The notes: generated by a model not told the origin, from the letters alone. A stretch of DNA of 11,262 nt from UBA1535 sp964371035 (GCA_964371035.1 CAYJLG010000056.1:1-11262), one strand, 5' to 3'; positions 1 through 8,074 are shown, numbered from the stretch's first letter. Numbers and translations are program-made.

Positions 1-144
1 GGAGAACCAAATCTTTGTGAGTTTAACGAGCAAAAAGATTTGATGTTCTCTTCTGTGCCAGACAACTTCCCAATTGGAGTATCAGCGACAGATTTTATTA
101 TTTTTTCCTTTAGGGTACATATGTTAACTGTGAATAGTAACTAA
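1..144 (+). other. Unassigned edge region; possible C-terminal end of an upstream gene
   Basis: The window opens inside something I cannot identify. Frame 1 on the plus strand is open from base 1 to a TAA at 142-144 and would give the last 47 residues of a protein (containing FSSVPDNFPIGVSATDF). The minus strand is also open from about base 138 to base 1 in one frame (containing KSVADTPIGKLSGTEENIK) but has no ATG, GTG or TTG start at a plausible place. Neither peptide matches a family I recognise, and at this length two open frames can occur by chance in AT-rich DNA. A hairpin covers bases 2-50. It could be a gene end, a gene remnant or part of a repeat element. No function is proposed. Confidence 0.25.
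2..50. repeat. 15-bp imperfect hairpin at the window edge
   Basis: Bases 2-16 pair with 34-50. The outer stem GAGAAC/GTTCTC (2-7 with 45-50) and inner stem CAAATCTTT/AAAGATTTG (8-16 with 34-42) are both perfect, separated by a two-base bulge (43-44) on the 3' side, with a 17-base loop at 17-33. No T-run follows, so it is not a standard intrinsic terminator. It overlaps the frame-1 open reading frame. It could be a folded repeat unit or the end of a mobile element, but the window does not show enough to choose. Confidence 0.5.
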
Positions 145-205
145 ATATTAAAATTATTTTTGAACAAATAGTGCTAAAACAGTTTCTTTTATTTTTAAAT
201 TATTA

Positions 206-211
206 TATAAT
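206..211 (+). promoter_or_regulatory. Candidate -10 box for pcrA
   Basis: A perfect TATAAT lies 31 bases before the chosen pcrA ATG, in a very AT-rich stretch with no gene. Transcription would start near 218, giving a leader of about 25 bases that holds the ribosome binding site at 231-236. No convincing -35 hexamer stands 16-18 bases upstream (TTTCTT at 183-188 is poor; TTGAAC at 160-165 is too far). AT-rich DNA produces such hexamers by chance, so this is tentative. Confidence 0.35.
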
Positions 212-242
212 ACCTAGTGAAATGAAAAACAAGGGGAACGAT

Positions 243-2639
243 ATGAGTTTATTAAACAGTTTAAACGAAAAGCAATATGAAGCAGCTGCACATGATACAG
301 GACCAATATTAGTAATAGCAGGTGCAGGCACAGGAAAAACAAGAGTCTTAACTCACAGAATTGCGCACTTGCTTAATTCTGGAAAAGCAAGATCAGGTGA
401 AATCTTAGCTATAACATTTACAAATAAAGCTGCAAAAGAAATGAAAGAACGTATTGCAGATTTGATAGATAATGACGTGGAAAGAATGTGGATTGGCACT
501 TTTCACTCTATTTGCGTTAGAATTTTAAGAAGAGATATAGATAGATTAGGTTATGATAGAAACTATGTAATTTATGATACAGACGATCAAAAGAACTTAA
601 TTAAAACGTGTATCAAAGAAATGAACTTAGACAGCAAAAAATACAATGTTAACACTATAAAAAGTATCATAAGTAACGAAAAAAATAATCAGGTAAGTGC
701 TGATAATTTCATAAAAAACAACTTTGCTAATTTTAGCATGCGAAAAATCGGTGAGATTTACGAGCTTTATGAAAAAAAATTGAAGATTTGTAATGCACTT
801 GATTTTGATGATTTAATACTAAAAGCCTTAAAATTACTACAATTAAATTCTGATGTTTTAGAATATTATCAAGATAGATTTAAATATATATTGGTAGATG
901 AATATCAAGATACTAATAATGTTCAATACAATTTAGTGAAGCTTCTCGGACACAAAAAAGACGGTGATAACAACGTTTTTGTCGTAGGCGATGACGACCA
1001 ATCTATATATGGTTGGAGAGGAGCAGATATTTCTAATATACTAGATTTCGAAAAAGATTTTGACAATGCAAAAGTAGTCAAACTTGAAAAAAATTATCGC
1101 TCTACCGACATCATATTAAACGCAGCAAATAGCGTAATCAAAAACAATTCCAACAGAAAAGGCAAAGATTTATACACTGATTTTTCTGGTGGTGATCCTA
1201 TATTTGTTCTAGAAACAGATAATGAAAAAGAAGAAGCCTTCATCATTGCCTCAAACATAAAAAAAGAAAATAGCAAAAATAATATTAATTATTCAGATAT
1301 GGCGATATTGTACCGTACAAATGCTCAATCTAGAACACTTGAAGAAGGTCTAATGGCATTAGGCATACCTTACAAAATAGTTGGCGGTTTGAAATTTTAT
1401 GGCAGAAAAGAAATCAAAGACATCGTAGCATATCTAATGTTGATAAAAAATGCTAAAGACGACATAAGCTTTAATAGAATAATAAATGTACCAAGAAGAA
1501 AGATCGGCCCAAAAGCTATAGGAGCATTATATACACATGCTATCAACACAGAAATATCTATGTTTGAGGCATGTTACGATTCTAAAGAACTCGGCATTAC
1601 TCCTGCAGGAACTACAAATATAGAAAGTTTTGTCGGAATGATAGAAATGCTTATGATTAAAAAAGATGTATTGCCGTTGTCTGAATTTATGCAAGCCGTT
1701 TATGAAGATACTGGCTATCAAAAGATGCTAGAAGAAGACAAGAGTATCGAAGGTATGAGTAGAATTGAAAACATGATGGAATTTTTATCTGCTACTAAAG
1801 ATTTTGAAGAACGTTTCGAAAACAATACTCTAGAAGACTTTTTAGATCACGTAGCACTATTATCAGACGTAGATAAAACAGAAGAGACAGATGATGAAAG
1901 AGTTACACTATTAACAGTTCACAGTGCAAAAGGCTTGGAATTTAATTCAGTATTTATGGCAGGATTAGAAGAACGAACCTTTCCAATAATAAGAGAAGAT
2001 AGTGAGGAAGACGCACTTGAAGAAGAAAGAAGATTGTTTTATGTTGCAGTGACAAGAGCAAAATCTAGGCTCTATATGTCTTATGCTAACGACAGATTAG
2101 TTTTTGGACACCATGAAATGAGATCTCCTTCGAGATTTATTTCTGAAATCCCATCAAACTACTTTGATAAGCCACTAAGAAGCGAAAATTCAAGGTTTAG
2201 CAAACAACCTGAAGCTACAAGCAAGAAAACAGGCGAATTTGATGATTTTTTTGGCGATGATAATTTTTATAGCAATTCTTCATTTAAACGTACAAAAGAC
2301 AAAAAAACATTTAAAGGCAACAGCTTTGCATCACCAAATAGTTTTGATGATTTCGGTATGAAAATTAAAGATGTTTATGACGACATAGAAGTAGTAAATG
2401 TTGACAACGTAAATAGTTTTCGCGACAATAACAATTCAGTTCAAAATAACCAACCTCGCTTTACAGGACTTAAATCCCAGAAAGTTGAAATAGGTGACAA
2501 AATAATGCATAAGGCGTGGGGTATAGGCACAGTAATTAGTTTTAGCGGTGAAGGTGAAAAACAAAAAATTACTATAGCTTTTGATGAAAAAGGTGTAAAA
2601 ACAGTTATGCTTGCACTAGCGCCAATTGAAAAAATTTAA
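243..2639 (+). CDS. pcrA: ATP-dependent DNA helicase PcrA (UvrD/Rep superfamily 1A)
   Basis: A 3'-5' DNA translocase and helicase acting in the cytoplasm in repair, rolling-circle replication and removal of proteins and RNA polymerase from DNA. All SF1A motifs are visible: Q motif Gln11, Walker A GAGTGKT with Lys32, motif Ia FTNKAAKEM (about 59-67), GTFHS at 85-89, motif II DEYQD at 219-223, motif III GDDDQSIYGWRG (249-260), motif V TVHSAKGLEF (558-567) and motif VI FYVAVTRAK (599-607) with Arg605. A Tudor-like C-terminal domain (about 745-798, GDKIMHKAWGIGTV), which binds RNA polymerase in PcrA/UvrD, closes the protein. I chose the ATG at 243 because AAGGGG at 231-236 precedes it by 6 bases and MSLLNSLNEKQ matches the usual N-terminus; the frame stays open to a GTG at 171. 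At 798 residues it is longer than most PcrA proteins because of an Asn/Asp/Phe-rich linker (about 650-740). ligA follows 33 bases later. Confidence 0.97.
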   Translation: MSLLNSLNEKQYEAAAHDTGPILVIAGAGTGKTRVLTHRIAHLLNSGKARSGEILAITFTNKAAKEMKERIADLIDNDVERMWIGTFHSICVRILRRDIDRLGYDRNYVIYDTDDQKNLIKTCIKEMNLDSKKYNVNTIKSIISNEKNNQVSADNFIKNNFANFSMRKIGEIYELYEKKLKICNALDFDDLILKALKLLQLNSDVLEYYQDRFKYILVDEYQDTNNVQYNLVKLLGHKKDGDNNVFVVGDDDQSIYGWRGADISNILDFEKDFDNAKVVKLEKNYRSTDIILNAANSVIKNNSNRKGKDLYTDFSGGDPIFVLETDNEKEEAFIIASNIKKENSKNNINYSDMAILYRTNAQSRTLEEGLMALGIPYKIVGGLKFYGRKEIKDIVAYLMLIKNAKDDISFNRIINVPRRKIGPKAIGALYTHAINTEISMFEACYDSKELGITPAGTTNIESFVGMIEMLMIKKDVLPLSEFMQAVYEDTGYQKMLEEDKSIEGMSRIENMMEFLSATKDFEERFENNTLEDFLDHVALLSDVDKTEETDDERVTLLTVHSAKGLEFNSVFMAGLEERTFPIIREDSEEDALEEERRLFYVAVTRAKSRLYMSYANDRLVFGHHEMRSPSRFISEIPSNYFDKPLRSENSRFSKQPEATSKKTGEFDDFFGDDNFYSNSSFKRTKDKKTFKGNSFASPNSFDDFGMKIKDVYDDIEVVNVDNVNSFRDNNNSVQNNQPRFTGLKSQKVEIGDKIMHKAWGIGTVISFSGEGEKQKITIAFDEKGVKTVMLALAPIEKI

Positions 2640-2672
2640 TAAAGAAAAGCTACAAAGGAGCAACAACTAAAC

Positions 2673-4661
2673 ATGGATAAAATCAAAAGAATCAAAGAAC
2701 TTACTAGGATAATTAACAAGCTTAATTATGAATACTATACTCTTGATAATCCTACCGTGACAGATAAAGAGTATGATGCCTTGTATGATGAACTTAAGGA
2801 GTTAGAAAATAAAGAAAGTCATTTTGAGCCAGACTCACCAACACAGCGAATAGGTGGCGAAATACTTGATAAATTTGAAAAACATAAACATTTAAGTAGA
2901 CTTCAAAGTTTAGATAAAGCTCAAAATTTTACCGAATTAAGGTCGTGGAATGATAGAGCTCAAAAATTGATAAATGAATATAATTCTTCAAATGAAGAAA
3001 AATTGCCACCTATCGAATATATCTTAGAACTTAAATTTGACGGATTAACAATAAATCTTACTTATGAAAATGGCTTGCTTGTACAAGCTGCCACACGAGG
3101 AAACGGTGAAATAGGTGAAGCTATTTTGCCACAAGTAAAAGCTATTAAGTCAATACCATTAGCTATTGATTTCAAAGAAAAAATTGAAATACAAGGTGAA
3201 GGTGTAATGCCTCTATCATCTTTTGAAAAATATAACAAAACTGCAGAAGAACCTCTTAAAAATGCACGAAACGGTGTTGCTGGCGCATTAAGAAATCTAG
3301 ATCCTAAGATTACAGAAAAAAGAATGTTGTCAGCTTGCATTTATAATGTCGGATACGTCGAAGGTAGAGTTTTTTCTACACATGAAGAAATGATCGCTTT
3401 TCTAAGAGAAAACAAAATGCCTGTCTTCAATTATATAAAAAAATTCTCATCGATTGAAGATATTGAAAAAGAAATTGAAGTTTTGACTCACACGAGGCAT
3501 AATCTTGACGTGCTTACAGATGGATTAGTAATCAAGATAAACGATATGAAAACTAGAGAAGTATTAGGATTTACTCAAAAATTTCCACGCTGGGCAGTAG
3601 CATACAAGTTTGAAGCAGAAGAAGTTACAACCAAACTCTTAGACATAGAATGGAATGTAGGTAGGACTGGTAAAATTACGCCTACAGCCATCTTAGATCC
3701 TATCGATATTGGCGGAGTAACTGTAAAACGTGCAACACTAAATAATTATGATGATATACAAAGAAAAAATGTAAAGCTAAACTCCATAGTTTGGCTAAGA
3801 CGCTCAAACGATGTAATCCCTGAGATAATGGGTGCTGTTGAAGACGATACTAATAGTGATGAAAAAGAAATTAAAATGCTTTCAAATTGCCCTGCGTGTG
3901 GTTCTGAATTGACACAAAATGGCGTACATTACTTTTGTCTTAACTCTATGTCATGCAGGCCACAATTAGTTTCTAAAGTCGTGCATTTTGCGAGCAGGAA
4001 TGCAATGAATATAGAAGGTTTTAGTGAAAAAACTGCATATCAGTTATTTGATGAACTCGAGCTAAAAGATATCTCTGATTTATACAAGTTAACAGTTGAA
4101 GATTTATCAAACTTAGAGAGATTTGCTGCAAAAAAAGCTCAAAATATGATTGATGCCATTGAAGCATCTAAAAACTGTGAGCTGCATAATTTTATATATG
4201 CACTTGGAATTCCTAACGTAGGAGAAAAAACTGCAAAAGATTTAGTTAAAACGTTCAAAAGCTTGGATGGCATCAAAGCTGCACAATTTGATGAACTTAT
4301 TGCAATTAACGATGTTGGAGACGTAGTTGCAAATGAAATTATAGCCTTTTTCACCAATCCAAAAGTGCTAGTTACAATAGATAAACTCTTAAATTCAGGC
4401 GTAACTCCGACTTTTGAAGAGATAGAAGTTTCTACAGAAAGTCCGTTTTCAGGTAAAACAGTAGTATTGACAGGTACTCTTTCTATAGGTAGAAATGAAG
4501 CTAAGGAAATAATTGAAAAATTAGGTGGAAAAATTTCTGGAAGTGTCAGTAAAAAAACTGACTTTGTCATAGCTGGCGAAGAAGCGGGAAGTAAACTTAC
4601 TAAAGCACAAGAATTAGGTATTACAGTGCTTAACGAAGATGAATTTAAAAACATGATTTAA
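2673..4661 (+). CDS. ligA: NAD-dependent DNA ligase LigA
   Basis: Seals nicks during Okazaki fragment joining and repair, using NAD+ to form an enzyme-AMP intermediate. The 662 residues match the usual bacterial length and all domains are present: Ia (about 1-70, with the YYTLDNP...TDKEYD NMN-binding region), adenylation domain with catalytic Lys121 in KFDG and TRGNG at 141-145, OB fold (about 320-395), a four-cysteine zinc finger (Cys406, Cys409, Cys422, Cys428), helix-hairpin-helix repeats (about 430-575, including LGIPNVGEKTA) and a BRCT domain (590-662). The ATG has AAAGGAG at 2654-2660, with a longish 12-base spacer. The 33-base gap to pcrA, with no terminator visible, supports co-transcription, an arrangement also known in Bacillus. 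No truncation or frameshift is seen. Confidence 0.98.
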   Translation: MDKIKRIKELTRIINKLNYEYYTLDNPTVTDKEYDALYDELKELENKESHFEPDSPTQRIGGEILDKFEKHKHLSRLQSLDKAQNFTELRSWNDRAQKLINEYNSSNEEKLPPIEYILELKFDGLTINLTYENGLLVQAATRGNGEIGEAILPQVKAIKSIPLAIDFKEKIEIQGEGVMPLSSFEKYNKTAEEPLKNARNGVAGALRNLDPKITEKRMLSACIYNVGYVEGRVFSTHEEMIAFLRENKMPVFNYIKKFSSIEDIEKEIEVLTHTRHNLDVLTDGLVIKINDMKTREVLGFTQKFPRWAVAYKFEAEEVTTKLLDIEWNVGRTGKITPTAILDPIDIGGVTVKRATLNNYDDIQRKNVKLNSIVWLRRSNDVIPEIMGAVEDDTNSDEKEIKMLSNCPACGSELTQNGVHYFCLNSMSCRPQLVSKVVHFASRNAMNIEGFSEKTAYQLFDELELKDISDLYKLTVEDLSNLERFAAKKAQNMIDAIEASKNCELHNFIYALGIPNVGEKTAKDLVKTFKSLDGIKAAQFDELIAINDVGDVVANEIIAFFTNPKVLVTIDKLLNSGVTPTFEEIEVSTESPFSGKTVVLTGTLSIGRNEAKEIIEKLGGKISGSVSKKTDFVIAGEEAGSKLTKAQELGITVLNEDEFKNMI

Positions 4662-4693
4662 AATAATTTTTATTCATTACAAATTTTTAGTGC

Positions 4694-4740
4694 AAAGGAG
4701 AACGCGCCACTAATTAGTATGTGCGTAACTAAAACAAGAT
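4694..4740 (+). promoter_or_regulatory. Displaced Shine-Dalgarno plus hairpin before the GNAT gene
   Basis: A strong AAAGGAG sits at 4694-4700, 40 bases before the ATG at 4741, too far for normal use. Between them bases 4703-4725 can fold: CGCGC (4703-4707) pairs with GTGCG (4721-4725, one G-U), then, past a small internal loop, the palindrome ACTAATTAGT (4709-4718) closes a short stem. Folding would bring the Shine-Dalgarno to about 17 bases from the ATG. An out-of-frame ATG at 4719 opens a 25-codon basic frame ending at 4796. An in-frame TAA at 4726-4728 rules out an upstream start for the GNAT gene. The role is inferred only. Confidence 0.3.
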
Positions 4741-5835
4741 ATGAGCGAAAGAATTATTACAAATTTAAATTTAGAAAAAGATTTTCACAATTTTGAAGAA
4801 CTTTGTCTTTTATCTTTTGGAGAAAGGACAAACCAAGATTTTGAGATGCATAAGTGGATGTTTGATGAAAATCCATATAATCCTAATGGCGAAAACATGA
4901 TGTATGTCTTAAAAGACGGCGATAAAATCATTGGTGCCGATGGATTAATACCTTTTGAACTATACGTACGCGGTAAAGTTTTGCTTGCGGCTCATTCCGT
5001 CAAATCTATGACGCATCCTGAATTTAAAAGGCAAGGAATTTTCAGAACTATGACTGATAATTCAGTAGAATCAGGAAGACAAGGTGGTGTAGACGTCATC
5101 ATTGGACTTGCAAATGTGAACTCATACCCGGCTTATGAAAAATTTGGTTGGCCTACCCTTTTTGAAAAAGAAGTATATATACGACCTATTAACATAAAGA
5201 AAAACTTGTTGCCTAGAGTAAAAATCGGATTTCTAGCTTCTCTTGGAAACACTATGTATAAACTTTATGATGGTACGCGCATGTCATTCAAAAATGAAAG
5301 TTCAAAATTAAATGCCACTGTCAAAGAGTTTGATTTTGTACCCGAATCGATAAATGAATATTGGGAAAAATATAAGGATGAATATAATGTTGCAATAGTA
5401 AGAGATTACAAATATTTAAACTATAGATACAATAAACGACCAGATGTAAAATATAAAACTCTGTTGATAGATTCAGACAATGAAAAAATCGGTTTTGTCA
5501 TCTTAAGGGTTACTACAGTCGGACAGTCTACGATTGTTTCTGTTGCAGAAAATTTCACTTCGCCTAATAACGAGCGATATATATCTACACTAGCTGAAGC
5601 AGTAGTGAGTTTTTCACGCAAAATCAATGCTGCATACGCAGTAGTAGGGACAGGACTGCACGGAAAATATAAAGAAGTGTTTTTAGACTATGGGTTTATT
5701 AAAAACAAAAAACCACTACTTAACAACATGATGATTGCAAAAACTTTAACAGACAAGACATCAGATGATGAGCTTACAGGCCATGAAAAATGGCACATAA
5801 CTCAAGGCGATGGAGAGACTGAATTAGATTTATAA
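4741..5835 (+). CDS. GNAT-fold N-acetyltransferase, two-domain type, substrate unknown
   Basis: Probably transfers an acyl group from acyl-CoA to an amine; the substrate cannot be told from sequence. The N-terminal half has the GNAT core: an acceptor-side region (about 1-85), then a beta strand and the CoA pyrophosphate loop in HPEFKRQGIFRTM (92-104), followed by the late-core segment ANVNSYPAYEKFGW (124-137). The C-terminal half (about 195-335) contains YLNYRYNKRPD (225-235), a pattern I associate with larger GNAT proteins that carry a second degenerate GNAT-like domain, and ends with a short acidic tail. At 364 residues it is about twice a minimal GNAT protein. ATG at 4741 is the first possible start in frame because of the TAA at 4726. 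No good Shine-Dalgarno lies close to it. It sits 79 bases after ligA with no clear terminator between, so it may be read from the pcrA-ligA transcript. Confidence 0.8.
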   Translation: MSERIITNLNLEKDFHNFEELCLLSFGERTNQDFEMHKWMFDENPYNPNGENMMYVLKDGDKIIGADGLIPFELYVRGKVLLAAHSVKSMTHPEFKRQGIFRTMTDNSVESGRQGGVDVIIGLANVNSYPAYEKFGWPTLFEKEVYIRPINIKKNLLPRVKIGFLASLGNTMYKLYDGTRMSFKNESSKLNATVKEFDFVPESINEYWEKYKDEYNVAIVRDYKYLNYRYNKRPDVKYKTLLIDSDNEKIGFVILRVTTVGQSTIVSVAENFTSPNNERYISTLAEAVVSFSRKINAAYAVVGTGLHGKYKEVFLDYGFIKNKKPLLNNMMIAKTLTDKTSDDELTGHEKWHITQGDGETELDL

Positions 5836-5847
5836 AATTATAATTAC

Positions 5848-5882
5848 ATTGTTTCGGAACAGTCAAGACCGTTCCCTACAAT
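5848..5882. repeat. Imperfect 35-base palindrome
   Basis: ATTGT (5848-5852) matches ACAAT (5878-5882) as an outer inverted pair. Inside it GGAACAGTC (5856-5864) pairs with GACCGTTCC (5867-5875), with one A-C mismatch and only two bases between. It lies between the GNAT and aminotransferase genes. It lacks a T-run directly after the stem, so it would be a weak terminator at best. A TATAAT at 5839-5844 just upstream has no good -35 partner. The nearly complete symmetry suggests a dispersed palindromic unit or a protein-binding operator; the window holds no second copy that I noticed. Confidence 0.5.
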
Positions 5883-5885
5883 TTT

Positions 5886-5905
5886 AGAGCGTCAAGGGCG
5901 TCTCT
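5886..5905. repeat. Second small hairpin next to the 35-base palindrome
   Basis: AGAG (5886-5889) pairs with CTCT (5902-5905) and CGTC (5890-5893) pairs with GGCG (5897-5900, one G-U), leaving T5901 bulged and a three-base AAG loop. It starts four bases after the larger palindrome and resembles it in having GTCAAG at its apex (5862-5867 and 5891-5896), so the two may be diverged units of one family. It ends 14 bases before the AGGAGG (5920-5925) of the next gene. Confidence 0.35.
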
Positions 5906-5931
5906 CATAATAATTTATTAGGAGGATTCAA

Positions 5932-7104
5932 ATGTATAATTTCAACAAAATTTTAGACAGAAAAAACACAGATTGCGTCAAATGGGACATGGTAGACGCT
6001 GGACTAGGTAAAAATGAAGTGTTGCCTTTTTGGATTGCAGACATGGATTTTGAGGTGTTGCCAGAGTTGACACAAGCAATTATAAAGCGTGCTGAACATC
6101 CGACTTATGGATACACTTTCCCTTCAGAAAATTACTTCGAAACTTTTAAAAATTGGGCTAAGACAAGACATGATTTTGAAGTGAAAAAAGAAGAAATCAT
6201 ACCTGTTCCAGGGATAGTATGTGCGACAGCTTTTATTATTCATGCTTTAACAGAAAAAGGCGATAAAGTAATGGTAAACACTCCTGTTTACAACCCGTTT
6301 TTCAGTGTTATTAAAGAACATGAGCGAGTAATGGTTAACTCAGAACTCAAAATAGTTGATGGTGTTTATAAGTATGATTTTGAAGACATGGAACAAAAAT
6401 TTAAAGATGGCGTTAAATTATTTATACTTTGTAGTCCTCACAATCCTACAGGTAGAATATGGGAAAAATCAGAATTAGAAGATATACTAGCACTTTGCAA
6501 AAAATACAATGTTTATATCTTTTCAGATGAAATCCATTGGGATTTAGCAATAAAACCTGATGTTAAACATATTCCTATGCTTAACATTAAAGGTTCAGAA
6601 GAACTTACTATAATGTCAGTTGCTCCAAGTAAAACTTTCAACATAGCTGGGCTAAAATCATCTATGATAATCATAAGAAACGAAGAAATACACGAAAAAA
6701 TCAAAAATGCTGTCTCTAGTTTCCACATTTCTCCAAGTTTGTTTGCTTTTAAAGCTACAGAAGTAGCTTATCAACATGGTGCTCAGTGGGTAGATGAACT
6801 ACAAGCATATTTATATAACAATGCAAAAGAAGTTGTTTCTTTCTTTGAAAATAATTTACCAAAAGTAAAGACTTACATTCCTGATGGAACATATCTGATG
6901 TGGTTGGATTTTTCTGCTTATGGATTATCTCAAGAAGTAATTATGGATAAACTATTAAAAGAATCACTAGTTCATCTAAATAGTGGTCCTGATTATGGTC
7001 CTAATGGTGAAGCAGATGGATATGTAAGATTAAATATAGCTATCCAACATCAGTTGCTTGTAGAAGGCTTAAATAGAATAAAATCAGTGTTTGAAACACT
7101 TTAA
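5932..7104 (+). CDS. MalY/PatB-family PLP-dependent aminotransferase / C-S lyase
   Basis: A fold-type I PLP enzyme of the MalY/PatB group, whose characterised members are cystathionine beta-lyases or cysteine desulfhydrases that release pyruvate, ammonia and a thiol. Visible: N-terminal NTDCVKWD and PFWIADMDF (13-20, 32-40), typical of this group; SPHNPTGRIW with Asn171; SDEIHWDL with Asp199 (expected to contact the pyridine nitrogen) and His202; APSKTFNIAGL with the Schiff-base Lys234; and YVRLNIA with Arg366 (substrate carboxylate). Its 390 residues equal the usual family length. AGGAGG at 5920-5925 stands 6 bases before the ATG, fixing the start. An EamA transporter gene follows after 22 bases, suggesting one operon. 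Aminotransferase activity on another amino acid cannot be excluded, so I give no symbol. Confidence 0.9.
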   Translation: MYNFNKILDRKNTDCVKWDMVDAGLGKNEVLPFWIADMDFEVLPELTQAIIKRAEHPTYGYTFPSENYFETFKNWAKTRHDFEVKKEEIIPVPGIVCATAFIIHALTEKGDKVMVNTPVYNPFFSVIKEHERVMVNSELKIVDGVYKYDFEDMEQKFKDGVKLFILCSPHNPTGRIWEKSELEDILALCKKYNVYIFSDEIHWDLAIKPDVKHIPMLNIKGSEELTIMSVAPSKTFNIAGLKSSMIIIRNEEIHEKIKNAVSSFHISPSLFAFKATEVAYQHGAQWVDELQAYLYNNAKEVVSFFENNLPKVKTYIPDGTYLMWLDFSAYGLSQEVIMDKLLKESLVHLNSGPDYGPNGEADGYVRLNIAIQHQLLVEGLNRIKSVFETL

Positions 7105-7126
7105 CATCTAATTTGGAGGACATTTA

Positions 7127-8041
7127 ATGAAAAAAGAAAACTTGGCTATAATTTTTTCACTAATAACGCATATAATTTTTGGACTAAGTTTTCCTTTTTC
7201 CAAAATCGCATTGGAATATAGTAGCCCAATAACTCTATTAGCTCTTAGATTTTTATTAGCGTTCGTAGTTTTAAACCTAATTTTATTTTCAGGTAAAGCT
7301 AAATTAAATTATAAAGGAAAAAATCTCAAAGGTCTCCTTTTAATGGGTATATTCCAACCTATACTCTATTTCTTATGTGAAATGTTTGGAATACAATTTA
7401 CTACAGTCACATTTTCTTCGGTTATGATAGCGCTCATTCCGATTGTTTCACTATTTTTAGAGGCTATTTTCTTTAAATTTAAAACTAATTTATTTCAAGT
7501 GTTTTGTGCTATCTTGTCCATCTCTGGAGTTATCATGATGACTATGTTAAACGCGAGCGATGGCATTATCACTGTAGGTGGAGTAATATTATTGATAGGA
7601 GCAGTACTTACTGCTGTTGGATATTCTTTTACTTCAAGGATCACTAGCTCTGATTTTTCTGCATTTGAAAGAACTTACTTCATGTTTATGTTAGGCGCTA
7701 CTTTTTACTCTATCTTAGCAATATTTGAAAACGGTGAAAACACATACCAAGCATTTATAGCTCCTTGGAGTAGCAGTTCCTTTGTTGTATGTATTCTCTT
7801 CTTAGGTGTATTAAGTTCAGTAGTGGCATTTTATGGCATGAACTACGCATATAGCAACGCACCTGTATCTAAGGTTGCTATTTTTGCAAATATAGTACCA
7901 GTAGTTTCGACTGCTGTTGGAGTAGTATTTTTAGACGAGCCATTTAGCATGTTGCATTTCATTTCTATAGTCGTAATACTTGTTGGCTTGATAGGTTTTC
8001 AGAAGGCTCAAGACATATTCAAAAAAAGACAAAACGATTAA
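7127..8041 (+). CDS. EamA-family (DMT superfamily) inner-membrane transporter
   Basis: A 304-residue integral membrane protein with two tandem EamA domains (about 8-139 and 149-290), the usual size and arrangement for the drug/metabolite transporter superfamily. Ten hydrophobic segments can be drawn, roughly at 5-25, 35-55, 70-88, 94-114, 121-140, 147-170, 181-200, 217-237, 247-268 and 273-291. The second repeat carries the common ending NAPVSKVAIFANIVPVVST...LDEP. Characterised relatives export amino acids or metabolites, but substrate cannot be read from sequence. GGAGGA at 7115-7120 lies 6 bases before the ATG. The 22-base gap to the MalY-type gene suggests co-expression, so an amino acid or its breakdown product is a reasonable guess. 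It ends 33 bases before the shared terminator hairpin. Confidence 0.9.
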   Translation: MKKENLAIIFSLITHIIFGLSFPFSKIALEYSSPITLLALRFLLAFVVLNLILFSGKAKLNYKGKNLKGLLLMGIFQPILYFLCEMFGIQFTTVTFSSVMIALIPIVSLFLEAIFFKFKTNLFQVFCAILSISGVIMMTMLNASDGIITVGGVILLIGAVLTAVGYSFTSRITSSDFSAFERTYFMFMLGATFYSILAIFENGENTYQAFIAPWSSSSFVVCILFLGVLSSVVAFYGMNYAYSNAPVSKVAIFANIVPVVSTAVGVVFLDEPFSMLHFISIVVILVGLIGFQKAQDIFKKRQND

Positions 8042-8074
8042 TACCAGAATTTCGAAAACAGATAAAATACAAAC

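Noticed and set aside
123..141. Small hairpin GTT-ACT/AGT-AAC with a bulged A
   Set aside because: Only six AT-rich pairs and no T-run; expected by chance in this base composition.
171..242. N-terminal extension of PcrA from a GTG at 171 or an ATG at 222
   Set aside because: The added residues do not resemble PcrA, the candidate TATAAT at 206-211 lies inside, neither start has a good ribosome binding site, and AAGGGG at 231-236 fits the ATG at 243.
4139..4654. 171-codon open frame on the minus strand opposite ligA
   Set aside because: It lies wholly antisense to the conserved helix-hairpin-helix and BRCT domains of LigA and has a composition typical of an antisense shadow frame.
5839..5844. 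TATAAT as a promoter for the MalY-type gene
   Set aside because: No acceptable -35 hexamer at 16-18 bases upstream and the surroundings are AT-rich; not called as a feature.
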